DNA of 35,864 nucleotides from Bacteroidetes bacterium RIFCSPLOWO2_12_FULL_37_12 (GTDB lineage Bacteria; Bacteroidota; Bacteroidia; 2-12-FULL-37-12): NCBI GenBank assembly GCA_001769655.1, contig MEPC01000029.1, positions 86,210 to 122,073 of the forward strand, read 5' to 3'. Shown piece by piece: positions 14,861 to 23,031 of this stretch (position 1 is its first letter; each line of letters starts with the position of its first letter). The notes under the pieces were generated by a model. It saw only the letters and a program-made list of their open reading frames with translations, ran no database searches and was not told where the DNA came from. The position numbers and the translations under genes were made by a program.

Positions 14861-17347
14861 TTATTCGTCTAATTTAAACTCCTCTTCAGAAAGTTTCAAT
14901 GTTTTAATGCTGTCTTGTTTTGTTTTTCTTTTGAAAATATCCTTAAATTCTTTTTTCTCCTTTTCCCATGCATCTTTAATCCGGTTTTTAACAGCTTCTG
15001 TATCGTACACAATATTTAATTTTTCAGGTTTTCCGGTAATTTTTATGAATAACAGGGTATTGCCAAGTCCATCATCTTCAATGACACCCAATTCATCTTC
15101 CTGTATTTTTTTTCTCCTTTTATGTTTAGGCAATCGTATTTTAACATGCATATCAAATTCCTGTGTTTTTGAAACGGTGCCATTAAACCACAAGGTAGTG
15201 ACATTAGAAGTAATTTCAGTTTCAGGAAAAGTCAGATTACCATTTTCAAAAGAAAAAACGGACTTAATTTCGTTAAATGTCAGGTTATCAAGTAATTCCA
15301 CGTCTGCAAATCGTGCTAATTTTTGCAATGGTTTATAATGAAGTAGTTTACCTGACGAAATGTTTAGGTCTGCCATTCCTTTTGTCTTATGCCAATCAAA
15401 AAGATTAGAGGTATCGAGGAGTGTTTCAAAACGAATTTCTCCGGATAATGCACCTTCAAAATTATTTTCAGATAAATAATCAGACCTCATTTTCGAAAAT
15501 GCGGAAAATAATTTTTTTAAATTTATTTTTTCGAGTATTAACTTTCCATTGATTTGTTTCTGTATAGGATTTAGAAAACGTATCTCAACCTCTGGAGTTA
15601 TTGTTCCGCCAAACGAGGAAAAAGAAAAATTATGAAAATTTATATTGTCAGATTTATAATCACAAAGTAATTTAAAATCCTCAGCTTTCATATTTTCAAC
15701 TATAAGTTGGTTGCAGGATACATTCAGCACCAGTGACAATGGAAGTGATTTGCTATTTTCACTGGAAGAATTAATCGTTTGAATTATATTAACTAATTCC
15801 TGCAAATCAGTTTTTTTTGAATGAATGGTAGTCGTACACATCCAGGACAATGAATTTGAATTAGGAATTTGCAGGGATGTTTCAGTAAGTAAAAAATCTG
15901 ACTTTTGAGTGTTGAAAGAAAGTTTCTGGAAATTGATTTTACCAGGCATCCATTCACATTCAAAATTGAAATCATTTATTTCGCTGCCTATGAAGTTATC
16001 AGGTTTTATATGAGTTGAATCTGTATATGAAAAAGCAATCTCATTTCCTGTAAATTTTGCCCTTTGGAGAATATTACTCATAAATGCCGGAGCATTGCTT
16101 CCCGGTCTCCCTTCCCATTGCAAAGAAAAGTCAAGTTCCCCTTTTCTGATAGCAATATTTTTAATAGGATAAAAATCATTCAATCGCGTCATATTCATGG
16201 AACCTTCAAAGGTGGCTGAAATCCATGGGTTATAAAAATTCCGCATGATAAAAGTTGATGTAATGTTTCTTTCAAGAAAAAGGCCGGTTAGCCGGGTAAT
16301 ATTTAAGGATGAAGTACCCGGTTCCCTGCCTTCTCCGTTTGAAAAGGTTCCTATAAATTCAGCATTTTCGATTTTCCATTTTTTTTCAGCATCTGAGATG
16401 ACCGACTTCCTGCATTGAAATTCTATAGAAAGATGAGGGGGTGAATAATCAGTAGAACCATATAAATTTATTTTTAAATCACCTATGCCTTCTGTCAGAT
16501 AAGGGCTTACATCTTCTGTCCAACCATCGGGAACAATAGAAAAAACATCCTTAATGCGGCTGTCATCTATTTTTATAAATGACTTATAATAATTATGAGA
16601 AGCATAACTAAATTCAAAAGTTATTTCCGATTTTATATTTTTTACCGTTAATTGGCAATCCCTGCTTATAATCTTTTTCTCTTTAGGATTCAAGTTCAAA
16701 ACAACAGAAAATTCAACCGGAAGTGTCTCGGGAAAACGGTCGTAGGTTAGCTTAATGGATTTAGCGAGCATTTCTCCATTAATTTCCATATCACCATGCA
16801 GATTCTGTGTTTTGTTTTCAATCAGTACATTATCCACTAAAAAATGTGAAAAGGACTTCTCTTTTTGGTGTTCATAATTGATTTCTATCTTTTTAAGTTT
16901 TATTTTCCGGATTTCCATATCGCCTTCCTGATTTTTATTCCCACCTTTTCTGAATAAATCAAAATTGTTTTTTCCATCAGCATTAATTTTGACATTTAGT
17001 TGACCCTCCTCAAATGACAGTGTTTTAAAATAATATTTCTTGTGGTATATGTCTATAAGATTAAATGAGAATCGTATATTTTTCATTTTCATTAATGGTT
17101 CTGTGGAATTTTTCAGAGTCCCACTAAGCACAAAATTTTCCATGGATACTGAAGCATTCGGAAAATTATGAAAAAGTGACACGGAAATGTCACTGTATGA
17201 AAAACGGGAATTTAGTTGTTCCGATATTTTTTTTAACAGTAACGCGTTTATTTCGTCACTGTTTAAATAAAGGTAAATAGAAGCACCGGAAAAAATAGCA
17301 AGGATACTAAGCCCGGTGATGATGAGTAATTTTTTTAAATATTTCAG
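14861..17347 (-). CDS. AsmA-like inner-membrane-anchored protein
   Basis: A large AsmA-family protein, about 828 residues. The first ATG/GTG/TTG in frame is GTG at 17182, but the same frame continues upstream and encodes KKLLIITGLSILAIFSGASI, a membrane segment, then LNSDEINALLLKKISEQLNS, exactly what AsmA proteins have at the N-terminus. The frame stays open to 17380 without a standard start. CTG (17345-17347) or ATT (17348-17350) are the best candidates. The rest is long beta-rich AsmA/DUF748-like sequence (VSLFHNFPNASVSMENFVLSG near the start, SGEIRFETLLDTS and ADLNISSGKLLHYKPLQKLARF late), ending in a Lys/Glu-rich tail. Members help lipid transport or outer-membrane assembly. Confidence 0.8.
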   Translation of the reverse strand: MKYLKKLLIITGLSILAIFSGASIYLYLNSDEINALLLKKISEQLNSRFSYSDISVSLFHNFPNASVSMENFVLSGTLKNSTEPLMKMKNIRFSFNLIDIYHKKYYFKTLSFEEGQLNVKINADGKNNFDLFRKGGNKNQEGDMEIRKIKLKKIEINYEHQKEKSFSHFLVDNVLIENKTQNLHGDMEINGEMLAKSIKLTYDRFPETLPVEFSVVLNLNPKEKKIISRDCQLTVKNIKSEITFEFSYASHNYYKSFIKIDDSRIKDVFSIVPDGWTEDVSPYLTEGIGDLKINLYGSTDYSPPHLSIEFQCRKSVISDAEKKWKIENAEFIGTFSNGEGREPGTSSLNITRLTGLFLERNITSTFIMRNFYNPWISATFEGSMNMTRLNDFYPIKNIAIRKGELDFSLQWEGRPGSNAPAFMSNILQRAKFTGNEIAFSYTDSTHIKPDNFIGSEINDFNFECEWMPGKINFQKLSFNTQKSDFLLTETSLQIPNSNSLSWMCTTTIHSKKTDLQELVNIIQTINSSSENSKSLPLSLVLNVSCNQLIVENMKAEDFKLLCDYKSDNINFHNFSFSSFGGTITPEVEIRFLNPIQKQINGKLILEKINLKKLFSAFSKMRSDYLSENNFEGALSGEIRFETLLDTSNLFDWHKTKGMADLNISSGKLLHYKPLQKLARFADVELLDNLTFNEIKSVFSFENGNLTFPETEITSNVTTLWFNGTVSKTQEFDMHVKIRLPKHKRRKKIQEDELGVIEDDGLGNTLLFIKITGKPEKLNIVYDTEAVKNRIKDAWEKEKKEFKDIFKRKTKQDSIKTLKLSEEEFKLDE

Positions 17348-17448
17348 AATGTTTTCGAAATGACAAATGTGAAATAAAAATTATATAATGAAAAATGATG
17401 ATATACTCTTTTTTTTTGAATTTGACAGAATCAAATAGGGAATCATGT

Positions 17449-17475
17449 CCCCCGTTGGCGGGGGTAGGGGGTGGA
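17449..17475 (+). repeat. REP-like hairpin with G-rich tail
   Basis: CCCCCG (17449-17454), loop TTGG, CGGGGG (17459-17464), then TAGGGGGTGGA. Same design as the copies at 11912-12005 and 22986. It lies between the ubiD stop and the AsmA-like gene. Confidence 0.75.
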
Positions 17476-17493
17476 TTCTTTCTAATTTTATTC

Positions 17494-19401
17494 TCATTCT
17501 CCAGCCACCGCACCCTGACCGTACATTTGCTCCCTGAATTTCAATGAAGGAGATGGAATAAATTTACCTAAACCTAATTTATCCCAAACAGTATCAATTT
17601 TCCTAACCGTGTCACTATCCGAAATCAGAATATTTGGCCATTCCCTTTCAAAACCATCCATCTCTTTTGTCTTTCTTGTGCCATCCAACCCAATGTGTGT
17701 GGCTCCATTCATATTAATTATATAACTATCCCTGCGTGGGTCTATATTATTTGAGAATCTCCAGAAAACAGAAGTAATATCAGAAATATCTATCGTGTGC
17801 TCGAGATAAATGATGACTTTAATTTTCCGGAAAACATCTTGTTCAAATAATTTCTTAGTTAATTCCTCTACATGATTTCTTTTGTTTTTTTTAACTGATA
17901 AAATTATTAAAGGAATATTTTTCTCAAGCAAGGTTAGATTGCATTGTACGATTTCTGTAAATTTTTTTATGCTATCTGCAAGTTTTCCATTTTCCCATTT
18001 TCCCCCTTTCTCCCTTTCCTCTTTCCCTTTTTTCCCACATTCCTCAGGAAGTTTTTCAGTCGCATCCACTCCCATTTTCCCACCAAACGACATCACGGAA
18101 CAGGAATGATCCAACACATCCACCGGTCCTTGTGAAAAAATTATGTCTCTCCCCGGTTCTACATTTTGAAAAGCATATTGCGCCACTTCCCAATAATTGT
18201 GAATATTCACAGTTCCATCAACAATAATTATCATCTTGGTAAACATCATTTGTCCGGCGCCCCAGATGGAATTCATTACTTTTAACGCTTGTCCCGGATA
18301 ATCTTTTTTTATTTTAATAATGGCAAGGTTATGAAAAACACCTTCCATGGGTAAATTCATGTCCACAATTTCAGGAATCAGCAACATTTTTATAGGAGTA
18401 AGAAAAATTCTTTCAGTGGCTTTACCGAGCCAGGCATCTTCTTGCGGAGGTATTCCGACAATAGTGCCTGGATAAATGGCATCTCTTCTATGTGTAATAG
18501 CAGTAATATGAAATCTCGGATATAAATCCGGCAGAGAATAATAGCCCGTGTGGTCGCCAAAGGGTCCTTCGAGGATCAATTCCTCTTCAGGGTCAATATA
18601 CCCTTCAATAATAAAATCCGCATCAGCAGGAACCTGAGCATCTTGTGTAAGGCATTGAACCAATTCCACCTTTTTTTTACGGATAAACCCAGAAAGCATG
18701 TATTCATCAATTCCTTCCGGCATTGGAGCGGTAGCAACGTATGTATTCACGGGGTCGCCTCCCAGCGCCACCACAACCGGCATTCTTTTATTAAGTTTTT
18801 TATAGACGGAAAAATGCTTTGCGCTTACTTTATGTCTGTGCCAGTGCATAGCCGTTAGTGTAGGACCAAATACCTGCATTCTATACAAGCCAACATTACG
18901 GATTCCTGTTTCAGGGTCTTTGGTATGAATGATAGGAAGTGTAAGAAAATTACCTCCATCCTGAGGCCAGCATTTCTGGATAGGCAACTGGGTGATGTCC
19001 GGAGGATTCATTACTACTTGCTGGCAATCCCCTCTTCCTTTTTTTACAACGGGCATCCAGTTAGCAAGTTCTCCCAATCTGGGAAGTAATTTAATTTTAT
19101 CTAACCAGTTGCTTTTTGGACCTGCCAGCATTTTTAAAAAATTTTCTATTTCAGCGGGAATATCGTCGAGATTTTTTACTCCGAGGGCAAGGCATATTCG
19201 CTTATAACTCCCCATCGAATTCATCAATAATGGAAAAGCAAACCCAGTATTTTCAAATAGAACGGCCGGTCCATTATTTTTTGAAAGCCGGTCAATAATT
19301 TCTGTAGATTCAAGTTGGGGATTGATGCGTTCTTTAATTCTTACCAACTCCCCATTTTTTTCAAGGACTTCGATAAACGATTTGAGATTTTTGTAGGGCA
19401 T
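17494..19401 (-). CDS. ubiD: UbiD family prenylated-FMN-dependent decarboxylase
   Basis: A 635-residue UbiD-family decarboxylase, likely acting on a polyprenylated aromatic acid in quinone synthesis. Family marks are NVGLYRMQVFGPTLTAMHWHRHK (prFMN and metal site), ALGGDPVNTYVATAPMPEGIDEY, and EGPFGDHTGYYSLPD with the catalytic Glu. The C-terminal segment ends with REWPNILISDSDTVRKIDTVWDKLGLG. An odd stretch near residues 454-475 (KKGKEEREKGGKWENGK) is low-complexity and is encoded by a C/T-rich tract at 17981-18043 resembling the intergenic repeats of this genome. A -7 element lies just upstream of the ATG. The exact substrate is not given by the sequence. Confidence 0.9.
   Translation of the reverse strand: MPYKNLKSFIEVLEKNGELVRIKERINPQLESTEIIDRLSKNNGPAVLFENTGFAFPLLMNSMGSYKRICLALGVKNLDDIPAEIENFLKMLAGPKSNWLDKIKLLPRLGELANWMPVVKKGRGDCQQVVMNPPDITQLPIQKCWPQDGGNFLTLPIIHTKDPETGIRNVGLYRMQVFGPTLTAMHWHRHKVSAKHFSVYKKLNKRMPVVVALGGDPVNTYVATAPMPEGIDEYMLSGFIRKKKVELVQCLTQDAQVPADADFIIEGYIDPEEELILEGPFGDHTGYYSLPDLYPRFHITAITHRRDAIYPGTIVGIPPQEDAWLGKATERIFLTPIKMLLIPEIVDMNLPMEGVFHNLAIIKIKKDYPGQALKVMNSIWGAGQMMFTKMIIIVDGTVNIHNYWEVAQYAFQNVEPGRDIIFSQGPVDVLDHSCSVMSFGGKMGVDATEKLPEECGKKGKEEREKGGKWENGKLADSIKKFTEIVQCNLTLLEKNIPLIILSVKKNKRNHVEELTKKLFEQDVFRKIKVIIYLEHTIDISDITSVFWRFSNNIDPRRDSYIINMNGATHIGLDGTRKTKEMDGFEREWPNILISDSDTVRKIDTVWDKLGLGKFIPSPSLKFREQMYGQGAVAGE
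17981..18043. repeat. Pyrimidine-rich 6-9-base repeat tract inside ubiD
   Basis: The plus strand reads as successive TTTTCCA, TTTTCCCA, TTTCTCCC, TTTCCTC-type units of roughly 6-9 bases. It keeps the ubiD frame open and adds a Lys/Glu/Gly-rich insertion. It looks like the intergenic heptamer and octamer arrays but is less regular. Confidence 0.5.
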
Positions 19402-19418
19402 TGGGTTTCGTAGTGAAG

Positions 19419-19426
19419 CAAACTTA
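19419..19426 (-). promoter_or_regulatory. Bacteroidota -7 element (TAAGTTTG) of ubiD
   Basis: TAAGTTTG on the minus strand ends 17 bases before the ubiD ATG. Confidence 0.5.
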
Positions 19427-19479
19427 CGTGAAATTTTTGAATTATTTATGTGGTTGCCATAGTTTTGTTTTCTTAATAA

Positions 19480-19570
19480 TTCGTTCCTACGGAACTCAAT
19501 TGTCTGAAGTCAGACATTACAACAACGGACTTCAGTCCGTTGTTACAACATGGTTCGTTCCTACGGAACT
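19480..19570. repeat. Composite REP/BIME-like element
   Basis: TTCGTTCCTACGGAACT occurs twice, identically, at 19480-19496 and 19554-19570; each contains the mini-hairpin GTTCC-TAC-GGAAC. Between them are TGTCTGA (19501-19507) pairing with TCAGACA (19510-19516), and AACAACGGACT (19521-19531) pairing with AGTCCGTTGTT (19534-19544). Such elements are usually moved by REP-associated tyrosine transposases; none is encoded in this window. Confidence 0.8.
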
Positions 19571-19733
19571 TAAATATAAAGATATATCCTTTCTAACATT
19601 GCTTGTAGCACCTCAAATAAAGAATTAGCTGAGATTCAGAATAAAATTGTTGAAAAATTACATTGGCACGATTTTAGTTTACCGAACTAAAGCAATTTAA
19701 AAAATCAATTAGTTAACTAAATCCCAAACCAAC

Positions 19734-20390
19734 ATGAACTCCTTCAAATCATTATCCGCCGCTCTATTCATTAATATGATTTCAGCAAACGTCAATGCAC
19801 AACATTGTAATACCGGATTTGCCACTACCGTTCTGGTAAAAAATCCGGTTTTCACGGCATCTGTCAACACCTATAACAATTATCCTTCGGCAAATCATGA
19901 TTGCCGGTTTTGTACCTTCAGAGAAGTGAAATTCTGGGTGTCTGGACGTTGGGAACGTAACCATTGCGGTAAATTAAAATGGATACGCGGATATTGGGAT
20001 TATAGAACTGAAAAAGTTCCTTGCGCTGATCACATTCATTCCATAAGTTTCGCATCTTTGGGTAATGAAATTGTATATCAAAATGTTTCGTACTCAGTTC
20101 CTGTAATGAGTGACGTTGAATTCCGGAATTTGTTAAATGACATTACCTCACGGAATTTTGAAAGCTCGCGCTTAACGATAGCTAAACAAGGAATCTCCGG
20201 ATTAGGAATCCGTTCTGAACAAGTAAAACAAATAATGTTCTTATTTGATTTTGAAAGTACCCGTTTGGAGTTTGCTAAATTTGCTTACAATTATGTAATA
20301 GATCCACAACGGTATTATGTGGTAAATGATGCGTTTGATTTTGACAGCTCTGTCTATGAACTGGACAATTTTCTCAGAGGAGGAAGATAA
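19734..20390 (+). CDS. Secreted DUF4476-domain protein
   Basis: A 218-residue protein with a signal peptide (LSAALFINMISANVNA-Q). The first half has a Cys-containing region (HDCRFCTFREVKFWVSGRWERNHCGKLKWIRGYWDYR) of unknown fold. The second half (about 125-215) matches the DUF4476 pattern: MSDVEFRNLLNDITSRNFESSRLTIAKQ, QVKQIMFLFDFESTRLEFAKFAYNYVIDPQRYYVVNDAFDFDSS. DUF4476 proteins are common in Bacteroidota and have no known function. It is transcribed alone and ends at a strong bidirectional terminator. No -7 element was found upstream. Confidence 0.82.
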   Translation: MNSFKSLSAALFINMISANVNAQHCNTGFATTVLVKNPVFTASVNTYNNYPSANHDCRFCTFREVKFWVSGRWERNHCGKLKWIRGYWDYRTEKVPCADHIHSISFASLGNEIVYQNVSYSVPVMSDVEFRNLLNDITSRNFESSRLTIAKQGISGLGIRSEQVKQIMFLFDFESTRLEFAKFAYNYVIDPQRYYVVNDAFDFDSSVYELDNFLRGGR

Positions 20391-20413
20391 TTTTTCAAAA
20401 TACAAACAGTTTT

Positions 20414-20461
20414 CGAATTTACGAATAGCAAAAATAATAGCATTCGTAAATTCGTTTTTTT
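20414..20461 (+). terminator. Rho-independent terminator, probably bidirectional
   Basis: CGAATTTACGAAT (20414-20426) is the exact reverse complement of 20442-20454, followed by a T-run on the plus strand. It lies between two convergent genes. Confidence 0.92.
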
Positions 20462-20477
20462 AATAATCGTAGTTAAT

Positions 20478-21008
20478 TTAAAGCCCTGCCACAAATCCCA
20501 TCCGTATCACAGGATTAGGATAGGGAGTAAATTCAGTTTCGTTAAGATTATATAAAATAAGCAGGTTAAAAGCAGAAGAGCTTCCAACAAGCTGGCTGTA
20601 ACCACCACCGACCAATGTACTGAAAATATCTATTCGGTTCTTATCTGATTCCTCATAATCCGTACCCACACTCAACCATTCCTCTTCTGTATGAAGGAAA
20701 AGGTTTTCCAGTATATAATAGCTCGTAAATACTCTCCCGCCGTAAACGTTATAGCCAAAAGGATATCCATTAGGTTTATAATACATATAAGTGACACCCG
20801 TTCCCACATGCCATTCTTCTGTTACTTTATAACCAACCAAGGGAGAAATATCAATATAAGTGGCAGAGCCAAATGCTAATGAAAAATTTCCACCGGTGAA
20901 AATACGATTCTTAATTTTATTGTCGGTGGTTTCTTTAACAACAATGCTTTGAGCCGGTGAATAACTGTTAAAGAACAGGAAAATGATAAATAAAAAAATT
21001 CTATACAT
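20478..21008 (-). CDS. Small outer-membrane beta-barrel protein
   Basis: A 176-residue protein with a signal peptide (FLFIIFLFFNSYSPAQS). The mature part alternates aromatic and Gly residues as in transmembrane beta strands (NFSLAFGSATYIDISPLVGYKV, WHVGTGVTYMYY, YGGRVFTSYYIL, DIFSTLVGGGYSQLVG, AFNLLILYNLN) and ends in IRMGFVAGL, an aromatic/hydrophobic C-terminal strand. About eight strands can be imagined, as in OmpX- or OmpA-like barrels. No specific function. A short upstream gap holds a repeat-like string (CCGTGTAATCAGTGGC, 21027-21042). Confidence 0.75.
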   Translation of the reverse strand: MYRIFLFIIFLFFNSYSPAQSIVVKETTDNKIKNRIFTGGNFSLAFGSATYIDISPLVGYKVTEEWHVGTGVTYMYYKPNGYPFGYNVYGGRVFTSYYILENLFLHTEEEWLSVGTDYEESDKNRIDIFSTLVGGGYSQLVGSSSAFNLLILYNLNETEFTPYPNPVIRMGFVAGL

Positions 21009-21062
21009 TGTGCAAAAAAAATTTAATCCGTGTAATCAGTGGCTAAATATTCTTTTTTGAGA

Positions 21063-22043
21063 TCAAATCACCCCCTTTACCGCTAATTCCTTGCTGAAAT
21101 AACTGATAATTATCCCTGCACCTGCCCGCTTAATGCTTATCAAACTTTCTACAATAGCATCTTCATTCAAGTCGTTACGGAGAACAGCATTTTTAAGCAT
21201 GTTGAATTCGCCGGAAACCTGGTAGGCGGCAAGCGGTGCATTTATTTTTCCTCTTAATCCGGAAAGTATGTCAAGATTTGGCATAGCGGGTTTTACCATG
21301 ATGATATCAGCGCCCTGCCGGATATCTTCTTCTGCCTCTGATAATGCTTCCCAAAAACCGTTACGTGGATTCATCTGATGTGTCTTTCGGTCACCGGATT
21401 TAAGGGAAGTACCAGCCGCATTGCGGAAAGGTCCGTAAAAGGAAGATGCATATTTTACAGCGTAAGACATAATTGGTAATTCAGAGAACCCTTTATTGTC
21501 TAATGCCGCTCTTATCGTACTAACCATTCCATCCAACATGCCGGAAGGAGCCAGTAAATGTGCGCCGGCTTCCGCGTGTGACACTGCCTGTAATGCAAGA
21601 TTTTTTAAGGTGAAATCATTTTCAAGATAGTTTTCTTTATTCAATATTCCGCAATGTCCATGGTCTGTATATTCGCAAAAACAGATATCGGAAATTAGAT
21701 ACGCTTCCGGAAATTTTTTGCGCAGGATTTGAAGGGATGATTGAATAACCCCTTTACTATTCCATGTGTCGGAACCAATGGGGTCCTTTTGAGAGGGAAT
21801 TCCAAAAAGAAGAAATTTATTTATACCGGCTTTAAGACACGATTCGATTTCTTCAAGTAGATATTTTCCACTAAGCTGAAAAATACCCGCCATGCTTGGA
21901 ATTGGATTTTTTTGATTTTTTCCGGTTGTAATGAATACAGGATAAATAAAATGATTACGATGCAAAATGACATCGGCAACCATTTCCAGGCATAAGGGAT
22001 TTGAGCGCAGGCGACGGTGACGGTGGAAGGGGGGTGTGTTCAT
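21063..22043 (-). CDS. hemB: Delta-aminolevulinic acid dehydratase (porphobilinogen synthase)
   Basis: It condenses two 5-aminolevulinate molecules to porphobilinogen in haem synthesis. The ATG at 22043 begins MNTPPFHRHRRLRSN, the usual start, giving 326 residues; the frame is open further upstream only through the heptamer repeat. Zinc ligands are Cys121, Cys123 and Cys131 in ICFCEYTDHGHCGIL. The active-site lysines lie in MSYAVKYASSFYGPF (Lys197) and ADIIMVKPAMP. It ends a long run of minus-strand genes and is not next to other haem genes. Confidence 0.96.
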   Translation of the reverse strand: MNTPPFHRHRRLRSNPLCLEMVADVILHRNHFIYPVFITTGKNQKNPIPSMAGIFQLSGKYLLEEIESCLKAGINKFLLFGIPSQKDPIGSDTWNSKGVIQSSLQILRKKFPEAYLISDICFCEYTDHGHCGILNKENYLENDFTLKNLALQAVSHAEAGAHLLAPSGMLDGMVSTIRAALDNKGFSELPIMSYAVKYASSFYGPFRNAAGTSLKSGDRKTHQMNPRNGFWEALSEAEEDIRQGADIIMVKPAMPNLDILSGLRGKINAPLAAYQVSGEFNMLKNAVLRNDLNEDAIVESLISIKRAGAGIIISYFSKELAVKGVI

Positions 22044-22081
22044 GTGGAAGTAAGAAAAAAGGATAAGGAAAAAAGAAATAG

Positions 22082-22151
22082 CACTAAACATTAAACACAA
22101 AACACTAAACGCCAAACACAAATGCCCAATGCCCAATAACCAATCACTAAA
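22082..22151 (+). repeat. Degenerate heptamer tandem repeat (10 x 7 bp, CACTAAA/GCCCAAT type)
   Basis: Units in register: CACTAAA, CATTAAA, CACAAAA, CACTAAA, CGCCAAA, CACAAAT, GCCCAAT twice, AACCAAT, CACTAAA. The last unit contains the stop codon of the ABC permease on the minus strand. The array fills the leader of hemB. Confidence 0.85.
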
Positions 22152-22896
22152 TTAGTTTCAACACATTTTTATTGAAAAAATAAATGGAAACACCACTAAT
22201 CACAAATCCGATTCCTAAAAGTACTCCGGCTCGCATAAGAATATCTGCTATGGGTAATTGTTTCCAGAAAATATCATAAAATCCCTGAATGCCCCAATAA
22301 TTTATTGTAACCACTGCCATTTTTTGCATAATTTCCGGCATTACAAAAAGCGGTATCATGCTTCCTCCCAATGCCGACATGAGGAGTATGAGAATGGTGG
22401 AAAGACCCTGCACCTGGGCTCGTGATTTGACAACGGATGCGAGCAGAATTCCAAAACTGGTGCAGGCAAAACCAACGGTTATAATCATAATCAACAAAGA
22501 AGTAATATGGGGGAGAATTTGTAATCCAAAAACTAACCAGGCAAATAAAAACAAAATTGTAAGTTGAAGGATAGAAACCACAAAACCGGTAAGCATTTTA
22601 CCATATAAAATATGAAAAGCAGGTAAAGGAGAAATCAGTAATTTTTTCAATGTCCCTTTTTCTTTTTCTTCAAGTATTCCGGCTCCTATGGCAGACATGC
22701 TAAACAGCAACATGAGTATGGAATTTCCTGATACGGCGTGAATCAAGCCCACATTCACATCCTCCTCGCTATTTCCGTTTCCGCTAAATGCAAAAGTGAA
22801 TAAGGTAACCATGGCGATAGGAAGTAGGAAAGTAAGCATGACCGCTCTCTTATCTCCAAAGAAAAGCTTTAAATCTTTTTTGCAAATTGAAAACAT
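22147..22896 (-). CDS. ABC-2 type transporter permease
   Basis: A 249-residue membrane protein with about six hydrophobic segments. It opens with ICKKDLKLFFGDKRAVMLTFLLPIAMVTLFTFAF and carries the ABC-2 pattern IGAGILEEKEKGTLKKLLISPLPAFHILYGKML before the second segment, then LGGSMIPLFVMPEIMQ near the end. It is the partner of the ATPase encoded just before it in the transcript (136 bases upstream). Together they form an exporter of the drug, lipid or natural-product type; the substrate is unknown. Short for the family, as it lacks the large external domain of NatB-like permeases. Confidence 0.88.
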   Translation of the reverse strand: MFSICKKDLKLFFGDKRAVMLTFLLPIAMVTLFTFAFSGNGNSEEDVNVGLIHAVSGNSILMLLFSMSAIGAGILEEKEKGTLKKLLISPLPAFHILYGKMLTGFVVSILQLTILFLFAWLVFGLQILPHITSLLIMIITVGFACTSFGILLASVVKSRAQVQGLSTILILLMSALGGSMIPLFVMPEIMQKMAVVTINYWGIQGFYDIFWKQLPIADILMRAGVLLGIGFVISGVSIYFFNKNVLKLI

Positions 22897-22985
22897 ATAA
22901 TTCTAATAATCACAAATAATTACGAAACTTACATAAAAAAATTTGATTTACGCAAAAATTGGTTAAAAATTCAAATGCTTTTTCG

Positions 22986-23020
22986 CCCCTCTCCATTTTG
23001 GAGAGGGGCTGGGGTGAGGT
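22986..23020 (+). repeat. REP-like hairpin with GGGGTGAGG tail
   Basis: CCCCTCTCC (22986-22994), a 5-base loop, GGAGAGGGG (23000-23008), then CTGGGGTGAGGT. It lies between the exporter ATPase and permease genes. Confidence 0.8.
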
Positions 23021-23031
23021 TGGTCAAAAAA

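Larger units (their letters stand above)
19402..19733. other. Intergenic region of 332 bases with a REP cluster
   Basis: It contains the ubiD promoter element, the REP-like cluster at 19480-19570, and a short open stretch (19579-19689, plus strand) reading ...ELAEIQNKIVEKLHWHDFSLPN then a stop. The stretch has no start codon and could be the remnant tail of a lost gene. No intact gene was seen. Confidence 0.5.

Noticed and set aside
17307-17513. 68-residue open frame on the minus strand
   Set aside because: Its NPPPTPANGG stretch is a translated REP hairpin and it overlaps the real N-terminus of the AsmA-like gene and the end of ubiD.
19401-19628. 75-residue open frame on the plus strand
   Set aside because: Mostly the translated REP cluster, with no family resemblance and overlap with the ubiD promoter.
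19663-19680. Sigma-54 promoter (TTGGCACG at 19663-19670)
   Set aside because: The -24 half matches well, but the -12 half reads TAGTT instead of TTGCW, lacking the key GC, and no sigma-54 activator is nearby.
22044-22136. 31-residue N-terminal extension of hemB
   Set aside because: It is encoded by the heptamer repeat and the HemB family begins at the ATG at 22043.
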